A stretch of 64,000 nucleotides of DNA, from contig NZ_JAFIWB010000026.1 in assembly GCF_017163705.1 (NCBI RefSeq), forward strand, positions 22,539 to 86,538, given 5' to 3'. Position numbers and translations under genes: made by a program. The notes under the pieces are model-generated. The model had not been told where the DNA came from. It saw only the letters and a list, made by a program, of their open reading frames with translations, and did not search any database. This DNA comes from Xanthomonas bonasiae. GTDB lineage: Bacteria; Pseudomonadota; Gammaproteobacteria; Xanthomonadales; Xanthomonadaceae. Positions 1 to 9,632 of the stretch are shown here, in pieces. Each line of letters starts with the position of its first letter. Within the stretch, counting starts at the first letter, position 1.

Positions 1-366
1 GACGAACAGCTCCACCGGCAGCTCCGGCAGCGCCAGGCGCTGCGCCGAGCGCTGCAGGCGCTTGCCGTTGGCGTCCGGGCGGAAGGTCCAGATCGAACCG
101 TCGGCATGGCGATAGGCCTTGATGCCCTCGAAGATCTCCTGCCCGTAGTGCAGCACCGAGGCGGCCGGATCCAGCGCCAGTGGGCCGTAGGCGCGCACCT
201 GGGCGTCGTGCCAGCCCTGCTCGCGGTCCCATTCGATGGCGACCATGTGGTCGGTGAAGTAGTTGCCGAAGCCCGGCGCGGCAAGGATCTGCGCGCGCGC
301 GTCGGCGCTGCGTGCGGTGGTGGACGGGATCAGGCGGAACTGCGAAGACGGCTCGGTAGCGGACAC
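1..366 (-). CDS. ilvE: Branched-chain-amino-acid aminotransferase, N-terminal part (cut by window edge)
   Basis: PLP-dependent transaminase that interconverts Leu, Ile and Val with their 2-oxo acids. Only the first 122 codons are present; the gene runs off the left edge. The visible part has the fold-type IV BCAT N-terminus, including FTDHMV near residue 37 and [14 protein letters not shown] around residue 71, typical of the larger class II enzymes. The start is GTG at 366, preceded on the minus strand by AGGAAA at good spacing. It lies 101 bp downstream of the sufT-like gene on the same strand. The catalytic lysine lies outside the window. Confidence 0.9.
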   Translation of the reverse strand, partial: MSATEPSSQFRLIPSTTARSADARAQILAAPGFGNYFTDHMVAIEWDREQGWHDAQVRAYGPLALDPAASVLHYGQEIFEGIKAYRHADGSIWTFRPDANGKRLQRSAQRLALPELPVELFV

Positions 367-467
367 CGGGGTTTCCTGTGGTAGTCGAGGGACGGCCGTG
401 CCGCTGCATCATCGAGGCGCAGCGGCGGCGCCTTGTCCCGGCCCCAGGTCGCGCAGTCGCGCGCGGG

Positions 468-1019
468 TCAGAGCATGCCGGTTTCGAGGCGGGCGGCCTC
501 GGACATCATATGCCGGCCCCACGGCGGATCGAACACCAGTTCGACATCGGCCTCGGCGATGGTCGGGATCAGCTCCAGCTTGCTGCGCACGTCGTCGACC
601 AGGATGTCGCCCATGCCGCAGCCCGGCGCGGTCAGCGTCATCTTCACCTCGACCATGCGCTGGCCGTCCTCGCGCGGCTGCATGTCGACTTCGTAGACCA
701 AGCCCAGATCGACGATGTTGAACGGGATCTCCGGATCGAAGCAGGTGCGCAGCTGTTGCCAGATCAGCGCCTCGACCTGCTCGTCGCCGGCGCCTTCCGG
801 CAGGTCCAGGCCCGGCGGCGGTTCCTTGCCGATCGCGTCGCCGTCCTTGCCGGCGATGCGGAACAGGTTGCCTTCCACGAACACCGTATAGCTGCCGCCC
901 AGCGCCTGGGTGATGTAGCCGTAGCTGCCGGCCGGCAGGGTGACCGCGTCGCCTTGCGGCACCATCACCGCCGCGCAATCGCGTTCGAATTGGACAGGTT
1001 CGCTGCTGCGTGAGTACAT
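468..1019 (-). CDS. sufT: SufT-like Fe-S cluster assembly protein (DUF59/MIP18 family)
   Basis: Encodes 183 residues. The C-terminal 100 residues are a DUF59/MIP18 domain, with DPEIPFNIVDLGLVYEV, LTAPGCGMGD containing the family cysteine, and a closing FDPPWGRHMM. The N-terminal stretch (VTLPAGSYGYITQALGG) matches the extension of SufT proteins, which help mature Fe-S proteins. I chose the ATG at 1019 (MYSRSSEP) because the conserved sequence begins there; a longer in-frame reading runs antisense into the neighbouring gene. The Shine-Dalgarno sequence is weak. Role in Fe-S maturation is inferred from the family. Confidence 0.85.
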   Translation of the reverse strand: MYSRSSEPVQFERDCAAVMVPQGDAVTLPAGSYGYITQALGGSYTVFVEGNLFRIAGKDGDAIGKEPPPGLDLPEGAGDEQVEALIWQQLRTCFDPEIPFNIVDLGLVYEVDMQPREDGQRMVEVKMTLTAPGCGMGDILVDDVRSKLELIPTIAEADVELVFDPPWGRHMMSEAARLETGML

Positions 1020-1125
1020 GGGGGCGATATGGGGGCTGGCCCCGCCGGTGCAAGTCGTCCAGTTTATCCGAGTGCGCGGCGAACGCGGCGAAGGGTATCC
1101 TGTACGGATTCTCCGGGAACATCGC

Positions 1126-1545
1126 ATGCCGCCCTCTTCCACGCCGGCCAGGACTTCGCACTGGCTATGGCCCTTGCTGCTCTGCCTGGGCTGTTTCACC
1201 GCCCTGATCGCCTGGATGCTGGTCGCGCTGAGCCTGGGCCACCAATCCGGCTGGATGGCGGTGCTGGTGGCGCTGGAGGTCGCGTGGATGCTGCGCCTGG
1301 GCACGCTGCCGCGCGGCAAGCTGCGCATCGCCGTGGCGGTGCTCGCCACCGCGCTGGTGATCGTCGCCGCCAACTGGGGCATCGCCGCCGCGCACGTAGG
1401 CGCCGGGCTGGGCCTGGATACCTGGGATTCGTCGCTGAAACTGGGCGCGCGCTACGCCTGGACGCTGACCGTGCTGGCCAACCGCCCCGGCGACGTGCTG
1501 TGGCTGGGCATCGGCCTGGTCGTGGCCTATTTCAGCGCGCGCTGA
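1126..1545 (+). CDS. Small conserved integral membrane protein, function unknown
   Basis: 139 residues with about four hydrophobic segments: near residues 12-33, 40-58, 64-88 and 115-137. Basic loops such as LPRGKLR lie between them. The start ATG at 1126 follows GGGAA at about 5-6 bp. It is divergent from sufT, with about 106 bp between the two starts. I recognise no enzymatic motif. It could be a small inner-membrane accessory protein; no function can be given. Confidence 0.7.
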   Translation: MPPSSTPARTSHWLWPLLLCLGCFTALIAWMLVALSLGHQSGWMAVLVALEVAWMLRLGTLPRGKLRIAVAVLATALVIVAANWGIAAAHVGAGLGLDTWDSSLKLGARYAWTLTVLANRPGDVLWLGIGLVVAYFSAR

Positions 1546-1553
1546 AGGCAAAG

Positions 1554-1617
1554 GTCGCGGCTGAAGCCGCTCCTACAGTGTTCCCGCAAGCCCTGTAGGA
1601 GCGGCTTCGGCCGCGAC
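1554..1617. repeat. Pair of inverted GTAG-type palindromic repeats (SMAG/REP-like)
   Basis: Two 24-bp copies face each other: 1554-1577 ends in CTCCTACA and 1594-1617 begins TGTAGGAG. Each contains the short hairpin GCGGCT-TC-AGCCGC (the second copy has TCGG). The pair sits between the ends of two convergent genes, where it could stabilise or terminate transcripts. The family resembles SMAG elements of Stenotrophomonas, which carry GTAG at one end. Confidence 0.85.
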
Positions 1618-1649
1618 AGCATCCATGGGCGCCGATCGCCGGCGCCGGT

Positions 1650-3098
1650 TCAATGCCCGCCGTCGAGCGCCTTCAATTCGCTGACCAGCGCGCCGGCCGC
1701 CTCGGCGCCGTCGCCGTACAGCATGCGCGTGTTGTCGGCGTAGAACAGCGCGTTCTCGATTCCGGCAAAGCCGGTGCCCTTGCCGCGCTTGATCACCACG
1801 ACGTTCTTGGAATTGACCACGTCCAGGATCGGCATGCCGTAGATCGGGCTGGCCGGATCGGTCTTGGCGACCGGGTTGACCACGTCGTTGGCGCCGATCA
1901 CCAGCGACACGTCGGTGCTGGGGAACTCGGGATTGATGTCGTCCATGTCGGCGATCAGGTCGTAGGGCACACCGGCCTCGGCCAGCAGCACGTTCATGTG
2001 CCCGGGCATGCGTCCGGCCACCGGGTGGATCGCGAACTTGACCTTGACCCCGCGCTCGATCAGCCGCTGCGCCAGCTCCCAGATCTTGTGCTGCGCCTGC
2101 GCCACCGCCATGCCGTAGCCGGGCACGATCACCACGCGTTCGGCGTAGGCCATCATCGCCGCCACGTCGCCGGCCTCGATCGGCTTCTGCGCGCCGCTGA
2201 TCTCCTGCGCCTGGCCGCCGCCGCCGAAGTTGGAGAACAGCACGCCGCTGATCGGCCGGTTCATCGCCTTGGCCATCAGCCGGGTCAGCAGGATGCCGGC
2301 CGCGCCGACCATCATGCCGGCGATGATCAGCGCCTCGTTGCCGAGCACGTAGCCTTCGAACGCGACCGCCAGGCCGGTGAAGGCGTTGTACAGCGAGATC
2401 ACCACCGGCATGTCGGCGCCGCCGATCGGCAGCGTCATCAGCACGCCCAGCGCCAGCGCCAGCGCGAAGAAGGCGACGATCGCCACCGGGCTGAGCCCGA
2501 TTGCGGCCCAGGCGCCCAGGCCCAGCATCGCCACGAACACCAGCAGGTTGAACGCCTGCTGCCCGGGGAAGGTGACGCGCTTGTCCAGCCGCCCGTCGAG
2601 CTTGGCCCAGGCGATGACCGAGCCGGACAGCGAGATCGCGCCGATCGCCGAGCCGACGATGGCCAGCGCCAGCGTGGTCGCATCGGGCTGGCGCGCGGCC
2701 AGCGCGGCGATCGCGCTCTCGCTCCAGTGCGAGGTGTCGCGGTGCGCCAGGAACGAGAAGCGCAGCAGTTCCACCGCGCCGATCGCCGCCGCCGAGCCGC
2801 CGCCCATGCCGTTGTACAGCGCGACCATCTGCGGCATGTCGGTGATGGCGACCTTCTTGGCCGAGATCCAGGCCGCGCCGGTGCCGATCACGATCGCCAG
2901 CAGGATCAGGGTCAGGTTGTGCAGGCCGGGCAGCAGGAACGTCGCCGCGGTCGCCAGCAACATGCCGAAGCCGGCCCAATGGATGCCGCTGCGCGCGGTC
3001 TTGGGCGAGGCCATGCGCTGCAGGCCGAGCAGGAACAGGGTGGCGGCCACCAGGTAGCTGGCCTTCACCAGCCAGGACAGTGCTTCGGCGGTGCTCAT
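1650..3098 (-). CDS. pntB: NAD(P) transhydrogenase subunit beta
   Basis: 482 residues. PntB forms part of the proton channel and binds NADP(H) in the membrane-bound transhydrogenase, which uses the proton gradient to make NADPH from NADH. The N-terminal half has about eight or nine hydrophobic segments. The C-terminal NADP domain contains VVIVPGYGMAVAQAQH, HPVAGRMPGHMNVLLAEA and YGMPILDV, all classic PntB blocks. The start ATG at 3098 overlaps the stop of the upstream membrane ORF by 4 bp, so translation is probably coupled. It is the last gene of the minus-strand block, and its end faces the repeat pair at 1554-1617. Confidence 0.96.
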   Translation of the reverse strand: MSTAEALSWLVKASYLVAATLFLLGLQRMASPKTARSGIHWAGFGMLLATAATFLLPGLHNLTLILLAIVIGTGAAWISAKKVAITDMPQMVALYNGMGGGSAAAIGAVELLRFSFLAHRDTSHWSESAIAALAARQPDATTLALAIVGSAIGAISLSGSVIAWAKLDGRLDKRVTFPGQQAFNLLVFVAMLGLGAWAAIGLSPVAIVAFFALALALGVLMTLPIGGADMPVVISLYNAFTGLAVAFEGYVLGNEALIIAGMMVGAAGILLTRLMAKAMNRPISGVLFSNFGGGGQAQEISGAQKPIEAGDVAAMMAYAERVVIVPGYGMAVAQAQHKIWELAQRLIERGVKVKFAIHPVAGRMPGHMNVLLAEAGVPYDLIADMDDINPEFPSTDVSLVIGANDVVNPVAKTDPASPIYGMPILDVVNSKNVVVIKRGKGTGFAGIENALFYADNTRMLYGDGAEAAGALVSELKALDGGH

Positions 3099-3586
3099 GC
3101 GGGTTCCCCTGCCAGCGGCGCCGCGGCATCCGGCTGACGATCCAGGCGATGGTGCTCGAACATCTCGATCGCGGTCTTCAGCAGCCCCACCATGCCCAGG
3201 CCGAACGCGACCAGGCCCAGCGACAGCTGGTTCAGCGCGGTGGTGCTGGCCAGGTAGGCGCCGACCAGACCGATCACGACCGGCAGCAGCGCCTCGATCG
3301 ACAGCAGCCACAGCATCAGCCGGCCTTTGCGCGGGTCCTGCCAGACCCGGTGAGAGATCTTGTTCTGGGTGCGGGTGGGGTCCTGCAGCGAGGACAGACC
3401 CACGCCCACGCCGGCGTAGAGCAAGGCGTAGTTCCAGTCGTCGAACATGCCGACCATGCCGGCGAACAGCGGCTTGACCGCGTAGACCGCGGCCACGACC
3501 AGCGCCGGATACTGCAGGTAGCTCAACAGTTGGAACCAGACCCTGGCGCCCTGCGGGCGCACCGCGACCAGCTGCGCGGCGCTCAT
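3095..3586 (-). CDS. Uncharacterised four-helix membrane protein between pntA2 and pntB
   Basis: 163 residues with four likely membrane segments (about 19-38, 51-66, 91-112 and 117-137) and a cytosolic-looking basic loop around DPTRTQNKISHRVWQDPRKGR. It overlaps pntA2 by 4 bp at its start and pntB by 4 bp at its end, so it is translated as part of the transhydrogenase operon. It is not one of the known Pnt subunits, whose alpha and beta pieces are all present nearby. A role in assembly or regulation of the complex is inference from position only. Confidence 0.8.
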   Translation of the reverse strand: MSAAQLVAVRPQGARVWFQLLSYLQYPALVVAAVYAVKPLFAGMVGMFDDWNYALLYAGVGVGLSSLQDPTRTQNKISHRVWQDPRKGRLMLWLLSIEALLPVVIGLVGAYLASTTALNQLSLGLVAFGLGMVGLLKTAIEMFEHHRLDRQPDAAAPLAGEPA

Positions 3587-3882
3587 GGCTTGTCCCCCGG
3601 CTTCTTGGAACTCTTGAACATCTCCAGCATGCGCTCGGTGACCACGTAGCCGCCGGCGGCGTTGCCGGCGCCGAGCAGCACCGCGAGGAAGCCCAACGCC
3701 TTCTCCAGCGTGGTGTCGGCATGGCCGAGCACCACCATCGCGCCGATCAGCACGATGCCGTGGATGAAGTTGGAACCGGACATCAGCGGGGTGTGCAGGA
3801 TCACCGGCACCCGCGAGATGATCACATGCCCGGCGATGGCCGCCAGCATGAAGATGTACAAGGCCACGAAACCGTCGCTCAT
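3583..3882 (-). CDS. pntA2: NAD(P) transhydrogenase alpha subunit, membrane part (part 2)
   Basis: 99 residues, corresponding to the short membrane domain of PntA in organisms with a three-piece enzyme. It has three hydrophobic segments and the family block SRVPVILHTPLMSGSNFIHG followed by GIVLIGAM. The start ATG at 3882 follows GGAGAAG. It begins the minus-strand block pntA2-membrane ORF-pntB. The NAD-binding piece, pntA1, is not adjacent: it lies about 2.1 kb upstream beyond an oppositely transcribed sigma-factor operon, so this block must have its own promoter within the short space before 4053. Confidence 0.92.
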   Translation of the reverse strand: MSDGFVALYIFMLAAIAGHVIISRVPVILHTPLMSGSNFIHGIVLIGAMVVLGHADTTLEKALGFLAVLLGAGNAAGGYVVTERMLEMFKSSKKPGDKP

Positions 3883-4052
3883 TCCGCTTCTCCCGGGCGC
3901 CGCGCCCGACCGCCGCAATCATAACCGGGTGCTGAATCGGTGGGCGATGGCTGTCTGGGGCGGAAAGCGGCGGCGAACGGGGGCCGTCGCCAGGTCAACC
4001 CCGGCGGCGGCAACGCGTTATCCACGGTATCCCCGCGCCAGGAAGCTAAGCT

Positions 4053-4634
4053 GTGCTGGTGAGCACGCCCGCCCTCGATCCCCCGACGACCGACCTCGAC
4101 AGCGACGACGCCGCGCGTCCGCTGCCGGCGTCGCTGGATGCGTTCCTGGCCGAGATCGGCCCGCGCGCGTTCCGCTTCGCCGAGGCCGGCCTGCGCCAGC
4201 GCGAGGATGCGCTGGATGCCGTGCAGGACGCGATGATCAAGCTGCTCGCCTACCGCGAGCGGCCGGCGCAGGAATGGACCCCGCTGTTCTGGAGCATCCT
4301 GCGCCGGCGCATCATCGACCTGCAGCGCCGCCGCGGCTTCCGCCTGCGCTTCTGGGCGCCGGCCAGCGAGCACGGCGAGGACAGCCAGCCGGACTGGGCC
4401 GACGAAGGCCCGACGCCGGCGCAGCGCCACGAGCAGCAGCAGACGCATGCGCGGCTGGTCACGGCGTTGCGCGCGCTGCCGGCGCGGCAGCGCGAAGCCT
4501 TCACCCTGCGCGTGCTCGAGGAGCTGGACGTGGCCACCACCGCACGCGCGATGGGCTGCTCCGAAGGCTCGGTCAAGACCCATCTGTCGCGCGCCCGCGA
4601 GGCGTTGCAGAAACTTCTGGAGGACGTCCGGTGA
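4053..4634 (+). CDS. ECF-type RNA polymerase sigma factor
   Basis: 193 residues. Region 2 spans roughly residues 26-90 (FRFAEAGLRQREDALDAVQDAMIKL, then FWSILRRRIIDLQRRR), and region 4 roughly 125-185 (LRALPARQREAFTLR, then the helix-turn-helix with CSEGSVKTHLSRAREAL). The start is GTG at 4053 with AGGAAG seven bases upstream; a second GTG at 4059 is possible. The stop overlaps the next gene by 4 bp. It likely directs RNA polymerase to a small envelope-related regulon, perhaps its own operon. The target promoters are unknown. Confidence 0.9.
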   Translation: MLVSTPALDPPTTDLDSDDAARPLPASLDAFLAEIGPRAFRFAEAGLRQREDALDAVQDAMIKLLAYRERPAQEWTPLFWSILRRRIIDLQRRRGFRLRFWAPASEHGEDSQPDWADEGPTPAQRHEQQQTHARLVTALRALPARQREAFTLRVLEELDVATTARAMGCSEGSVKTHLSRAREALQKLLEDVR

Positions 4635-5029
4635 AACCCGACACCACACATTCGGCCGCGTTCGACGCGCAGATGCGCCGCGCGCACCAGACCTCGCTGC
4701 AGGCGTTGCCGGCACCGACCCTGGCGCGACTGCGCGCCGCCCGCCACGCCGCCAGCCGCCCCCACGCCGCGCCGGCGCGACGCTGGGGCTGGCTGCTGGC
4801 GGCGGCCCCGGCCCTGCTCGGCGCCACCTTCGGCATGCATCTGCTGCTGCGCCCGGCGCTGCCCGTCGCGGTCCAGGCGGCGAGCGTCGCCGGCGCTCCC
4901 GCCGCGGCCGCGGTGTCCGCGAGCGTCGCCGCGCAAGGCGACGGCGACGATGCCGTGGCCGGCCTGCTCGACGAAAACCCCGACCTGTACCTGTGGCTGG
5001 GTTCCGATACTTCGCTGGCGATGGAATGA
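4631..5029 (+). CDS. DUF3619-like single-pass membrane protein, candidate anti-sigma partner
   Basis: 132 residues starting at GTG 4631, which overlaps the sigma stop by 4 bp. The N-terminal 45 residues are cytosolic-looking and Arg-rich, a hydrophobic segment follows at about 50-72 (GWLLAAAPALLGATFGMHLLL), and the remainder is Ala-rich, ending in an acidic tail (DENPDLYLWL). The order sigma-this gene-DUF3106 is the arrangement known for DUF3619 proteins in beta- and gammaproteobacteria. Single-pass topology next to an ECF sigma suggests an anti-sigma role, but no zinc-binding anti-sigma motif is visible, so that is inference. Confidence 0.65.
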   Translation: MKPDTTHSAAFDAQMRRAHQTSLQALPAPTLARLRAARHAASRPHAAPARRWGWLLAAAPALLGATFGMHLLLRPALPVAVQAASVAGAPAAAAVSASVAAQGDGDDAVAGLLDENPDLYLWLGSDTSLAME

Positions 5030-5514
5030 ACACGATGAACCGCCTGATCCGCATGTCCCTGGCGCTGGCCCTGCTGGCCGGGGCCACCCCGCTGGCGACG
5101 TTCGCCGCGCCGCCACCGCCACCGCCGGCGGATACCGACGCCGATGCGGGTCCGCCGCTGCCGGACTGGGAGCACCTGAGCGCGCAGCAGCGCGAGCTGC
5201 TGATCGCGCCGATGCGCCAGCGCTGGAACGATGCGCCGCAGCAGCGGCGCAGGATGTTCGAGCACGCGCAGCGCTGGCAGAGCATGACCCCCGAGCAGCG
5301 CGAACGCGCGCGCAAGGGCGCGCGTCGCTACGAAGACATGACGCCGCAGCAGCGCGAAGAGGCGCGGGTCCTGTTCGAACGCATGCGGGCGCTGCCGCCG
5401 GAGCAACGCAAGGCGCTGCGCGATCGCTGGGAAGCGATGACCCCGCAGCAGCGCGACGCCTGGATCAAGGCCAACGCCAGTCCGGACACCAGGCCTGTGC
5501 CGGGTTCCAGGTGA
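5026..5514 (+). CDS. DUF3106 family exported protein
   Basis: 162 residues. A signal peptide covers about 1-27 (hydrophobic core LALALLAGATPLATFA), followed by a run of six prolines. The rest is built from helical repeats with the pattern MTPEQRERARKGARRY, LPPEQRKALRDRWEAM and MTPQQRD, the signature of DUF3106. The start ATG at 5026 overlaps the preceding stop by 4 bp. The helical, charged repeats resemble periplasmic CpxP/Spy-like chaperone sensors in composition, but no homology is claimed. It is probably the periplasmic component of the sigma factor operon. Confidence 0.8.
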   Translation: MNTMNRLIRMSLALALLAGATPLATFAAPPPPPPADTDADAGPPLPDWEHLSAQQRELLIAPMRQRWNDAPQQRRRMFEHAQRWQSMTPEQRERARKGARRYEDMTPQQREEARVLFERMRALPPEQRKALRDRWEAMTPQQRDAWIKANASPDTRPVPGSR

Positions 5515-5523
5515 CCGTCCCGT

Positions 5524-5549
5524 AAGCGCGCCGAGGCGGCGGCGCTTTT
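5524..5549 (+). terminator. Rho-independent terminator after the sigma-DUF3619-DUF3106 operon
   Basis: The outer stem AAGCGC (5524-5529) pairs with GCGCTT (5542-5547). An inner CCG (5531-5533) pairs with CGG (5537-5539) around an AGG loop, and TTTT ends the structure. It begins 10 bp after the DUF3106 stop. Confidence 0.7.
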
Positions 5550-5988
5550 CTATCGCTGTCTAAACGCTGCCGTCGCGACTGGGGGCCGGTCTGGAGCATC
5601 GATCGCGACGCAACGCCGGTCGAATCCGTCGCGACGCGACGCCAGGCTGCATCGCACCACCGTCAGAGCCGGAAATGCGCCGGCAGGTGGACGCAGGGGC
5701 CTTGCTCGGAGACTTTGCAGGGGTGGGCGCGCTTCCCGGCCGCCATCGAGCGAACATTCGGGACTGGCGTCATCGGCAATGCCCGTCGCGACTGAAGTCG
5801 CTCCCACAGTTGGCTCCCGCAGCTCGCCCACCGCCTGCAACTTGCGGCTGGCCGTTGCCTCATTGGGGCCGGCACGATGCGGGGAATGTCGGGAGACAAC
5901 GCTCTGGCAGCGCCGGCACCTGTCGCATCGGCGCGCGGCGTCGGTGCCGGCCGCCGTGGCAGGCACGGCACGCGGCCGACAGCACCGA
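5550..5988. other. Intergenic stretch with one degenerate GTAG-type repeat
   Basis: About 440 bp between the convergent ends of the DUF3106 gene and pntA1. I find no convincing gene. A single variant of the palindromic repeat lies at 5785-5808, ending CTCCCACA instead of CTCCTACA. The remainder shows only shadow open frames with poor codon use. Confidence 0.5.
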
Positions 5989-7068
<1,080 letters not shown>

Positions 7069-7163
7069 GCGATTCCCCGTGCGTTGCCCGCCCTAGTCGG
7101 CGCCGATGCTACAGGGTCCGCGCGGCGATGGCAGCGCCGGGCGAGCGGTTCGCAGGCGGTTTT

Positions 7164-7231
7164 TGTAGGAGCGGCTTCAGCCGCGACGGCATTCCCGGGA
7201 ACGCCCGGTCGCGGCTGAAGCCGCTCCTACA
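7164..7231. repeat. Inverted pair of GTAG-type palindromic repeats
   Basis: Copies at 7164-7187 (TGTAGGAG end outward) and 7208-7231 (ending CTCCTACA) form one long near-perfect hairpin. Its centre contains TTCCCGGGAA, itself a palindrome. The element lies between the end of the DUF1631 gene and the start of pntA1. Confidence 0.85.
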
Positions 7232-7301
7232 AGGGCATGCACCGCGCGCAGAGCCTGGGAAGGCGGCGAGACAGAATCCATCCGCCTCCTGCCAACGGCC
7301 C

Positions 7302-9632
7302 TCAATGCAGCGTCGCGTTCTGCGGGTCGAGCCGGTCGATGACGCCCTGCATCGCGCTGTCGAACGCGCCATCGTTGATATGGCTGCGCAGCCGGCCCAG
7401 CCGCACCATCACCGCCAGTTCCTCCGGCGAGGCCACGCAGAAGCGCACGCCGCGGCGGTTGACGAACAGCAGCCGCGCCGAGATCGGGCTCACCCACGAC
7501 AGCTTGCCGGTCTGCACCTTGCCGTCGCGGTCGATGAAATCCAGCCAGGTGCCGATCGCCATCTTGCGGAAGCGGTCGGCATCGGCGTTGTCGAAGTCGT
7601 CCACCGTTTCCGGCGTGGTCAGTTCCACCGGCTGCGCCTCCTGCACCGGCGGTTGCGGCAGCGTCACCTGCGGCAGTTCCGGCAGCGGGCGCTCCAGTTC
7701 CGGACGCAGTTCGGCGACCGCCTGCAGCGTGTCGTGCAGCACGTTGATCGCCGAAGCGGCCGCCTCGGCATGCAGGCCGACGCTGGCGAAGACCTTGGTC
7801 AGCGGTCCCTGCCAGGCCTGCAGCCAGGGCTTGCCGACGATGTGCCGCTGCGCCTCGGCCGCTTCCTCGAGCAGGCCGTCGGCCAGCGCCAGCGCGTCGC
7901 GCACGCCGGCGCCGTCCTCGCCCTCGCGCAGCACCGCCATGGTCAGATGGTGCTGCCACGGCTGGCGCAGGAAGTCGTCCAGCGCCCGCGGCAGCTGCCG
8001 GCCCTGCAAGCGCGCCTGCAGTTCCGCCTCGGCGCGCTGCCGCGCCAGTTCCAGCTTTTCCTGGCCGCGCTGGGTCTCGGCGGCGCGGCGCTCGGCGATC
8101 TCGATGCGGCGCCGGTGCTGGGCCAGGAACTCGCGGAATTCCTCTTCCAGGGTCAGGAAGATCGCCAGGTTCTCGTTGAACTCGGCGACCAGCCGCTCGA
8201 TGATCTCCTCGACCTTGCCCATCAGCACGCGCTCGGCCGGGCTCTCGCCGGTATTGCCTTCGCAGGCCTCGGCCAGCGAGTTGAGCAGGCGCCGCGCCGG
8301 GTGGGTCTTCTGCACGAACATGCGCCGGTCCAGCAGCGCGACCTTGACGAACGGCACCACCAGCCGCCCGATCAGCTCGCGCGAGCGCCCTTCCAGGTCG
8401 CGCTCGTCGAGCATCACGTCGAACAGCATGCCGACCAGGTCGATCGCGTCCTCGTCGACCGGATCCAGCCGCGCATGCGCCGGATCCACGCCGAACTGGG
8501 TGGCGTTGGACAACACCTCGCTCTTCAGCCGCTGTGCCAGCGATTCACCGTCGTCGCCGATCGCCGCGCGCAGCGTGGCGCTGGGCGTGGCCTGCAGCAG
8601 CGACAGCACCGAGATCATTTCGCGCTGGCTCAACGAGCGCTGCTGGCCGACCGCGGCGCTGGCCGCGGAGGTGGCGTTCTCGCGCACGCTGCGGGTCTGC
8701 TGCAACAGTTCGTGCAGCGCCTCCAGCAGCACGCCCTGGCTGCCGCCGGGCAGGTTGGCGCCGGCCTCGGCATAGCCATCGGTAGCCTGCAGCCGGCCGC
8801 GGCTCTCGGCCCAGCGGTTGACGAAGCGGCTGGCCCAGGCCGGCGCGTACTGCTCGTCGTACTCGCCCGCCTCGCCGGCAGCGCCGCTGTCCTCGCCGAA
8901 CCCGGGGGTGTCGCCGCGTGCCTGGCGCTCTTCCGGCGGCGACGGCGCGCGGCGCGGCGGCGGTGGCGGGCGCGGCCGCGAGATTTCCGGCATCACCCCG
9001 GCCCGCGCCAGGCTGTCGTCCAGTTCCTGGTAGAGCTTGCCAATGCCACCGGTGAGGTCGCGCTCGCACAGCTTGATCAGCACCAGCCGCACTTCCGGGG
9101 CGAAATCGCTGGTGGAGAACGCGGCATGCACCGCGACGCCGATGTGTTCGGGGCCGACCGGATTGGTGTCGGCGTCCAGTTCCAGGCCGCCGGCGATCCA
9201 GCCCAGGCGGCGGTCGATGCGGCTGAGCACCGGTTTCCATTCGCGCAGCAGCACGCTGGCCAGGTTGCGCACCGCCAGCCGCGATTCCAGTTCGTGTTCG
9301 GACACCAGGCTCAGCCCCTGGCCGTAGCCGGCCAGCGCCACTTCGGCCGACAGCGGCGCACCGGCTTCCAGCGCCTGCCAGGCCTGGTCCAGTTGCGCAC
9401 GGAAGCGCACGCCGATTTCGTCGCGGCGGCGGCGCAGCTCGCGCATGCCGTCCAGGAACAGGAGCTGCGAGGCGCCGGCGCTCTCGGCGCGGTCGAACAG
9501 CACGTCGTCGAAATGCGCCAGCGCGGCAGCGAACGCCTGCCCCAGCACCGGCAGCATGCCGTCGCGCGCCTGCATCAGCAGATGCGGGTCGCGCGCGGGA
9601 TGTGCGTGCGGCGAGCTGGGGCTGAAACTCAT
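7302..9632 (-). CDS. DUF1631 family protein (downstream paralogue)
   Basis: 776 residues, full length for DUF1631. The protein is predicted cytosolic and largely helical, with a charged coiled-coil-like stretch around LEEEFREFLAQHRRRIEIAERRAAE (about residues 495-545). The C-terminus has a compact domain with GTWLDFIDRDGKVQTGKLSWVSP and FVNRRGVRF, resembling a PilZ-like beta barrel in pattern. A Pro/Arg-rich linker sits near residue 215. The start ATG at 9632 follows GGAG. A second copy lies immediately upstream at 9856-12096. The molecular function of DUF1631 is unknown; a link to cyclic-di-GMP is only a suggestion. Confidence 0.85.
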   Translation of the reverse strand: MSFSPSSPHAHPARDPHLLMQARDGMLPVLGQAFAAALAHFDDVLFDRAESAGASQLLFLDGMRELRRRRDEIGVRFRAQLDQAWQALEAGAPLSAEVALAGYGQGLSLVSEHELESRLAVRNLASVLLREWKPVLSRIDRRLGWIAGGLELDADTNPVGPEHIGVAVHAAFSTSDFAPEVRLVLIKLCERDLTGGIGKLYQELDDSLARAGVMPEISRPRPPPPPRRAPSPPEERQARGDTPGFGEDSGAAGEAGEYDEQYAPAWASRFVNRWAESRGRLQATDGYAEAGANLPGGSQGVLLEALHELLQQTRSVRENATSAASAAVGQQRSLSQREMISVLSLLQATPSATLRAAIGDDGESLAQRLKSEVLSNATQFGVDPAHARLDPVDEDAIDLVGMLFDVMLDERDLEGRSRELIGRLVVPFVKVALLDRRMFVQKTHPARRLLNSLAEACEGNTGESPAERVLMGKVEEIIERLVAEFNENLAIFLTLEEEFREFLAQHRRRIEIAERRAAETQRGQEKLELARQRAEAELQARLQGRQLPRALDDFLRQPWQHHLTMAVLREGEDGAGVRDALALADGLLEEAAEAQRHIVGKPWLQAWQGPLTKVFASVGLHAEAAASAINVLHDTLQAVAELRPELERPLPELPQVTLPQPPVQEAQPVELTTPETVDDFDNADADRFRKMAIGTWLDFIDRDGKVQTGKLSWVSPISARLLFVNRRGVRFCVASPEELAVMVRLGRLRSHINDGAFDSAMQGVIDRLDPQNATLH

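Noticed and set aside
409..1161. 250-codon minus-strand frame overlapping sufT in another frame
   Set aside because: Its sequence is Arg/Gly-rich and non-conserved; the DUF59 domain is in the other minus frame.
1653..3137. Open frame of 494 codons opposite pntB
   Set aside because: Shadow frame rich in His, Arg and Gln; the minus strand has the conserved PntB sequence.
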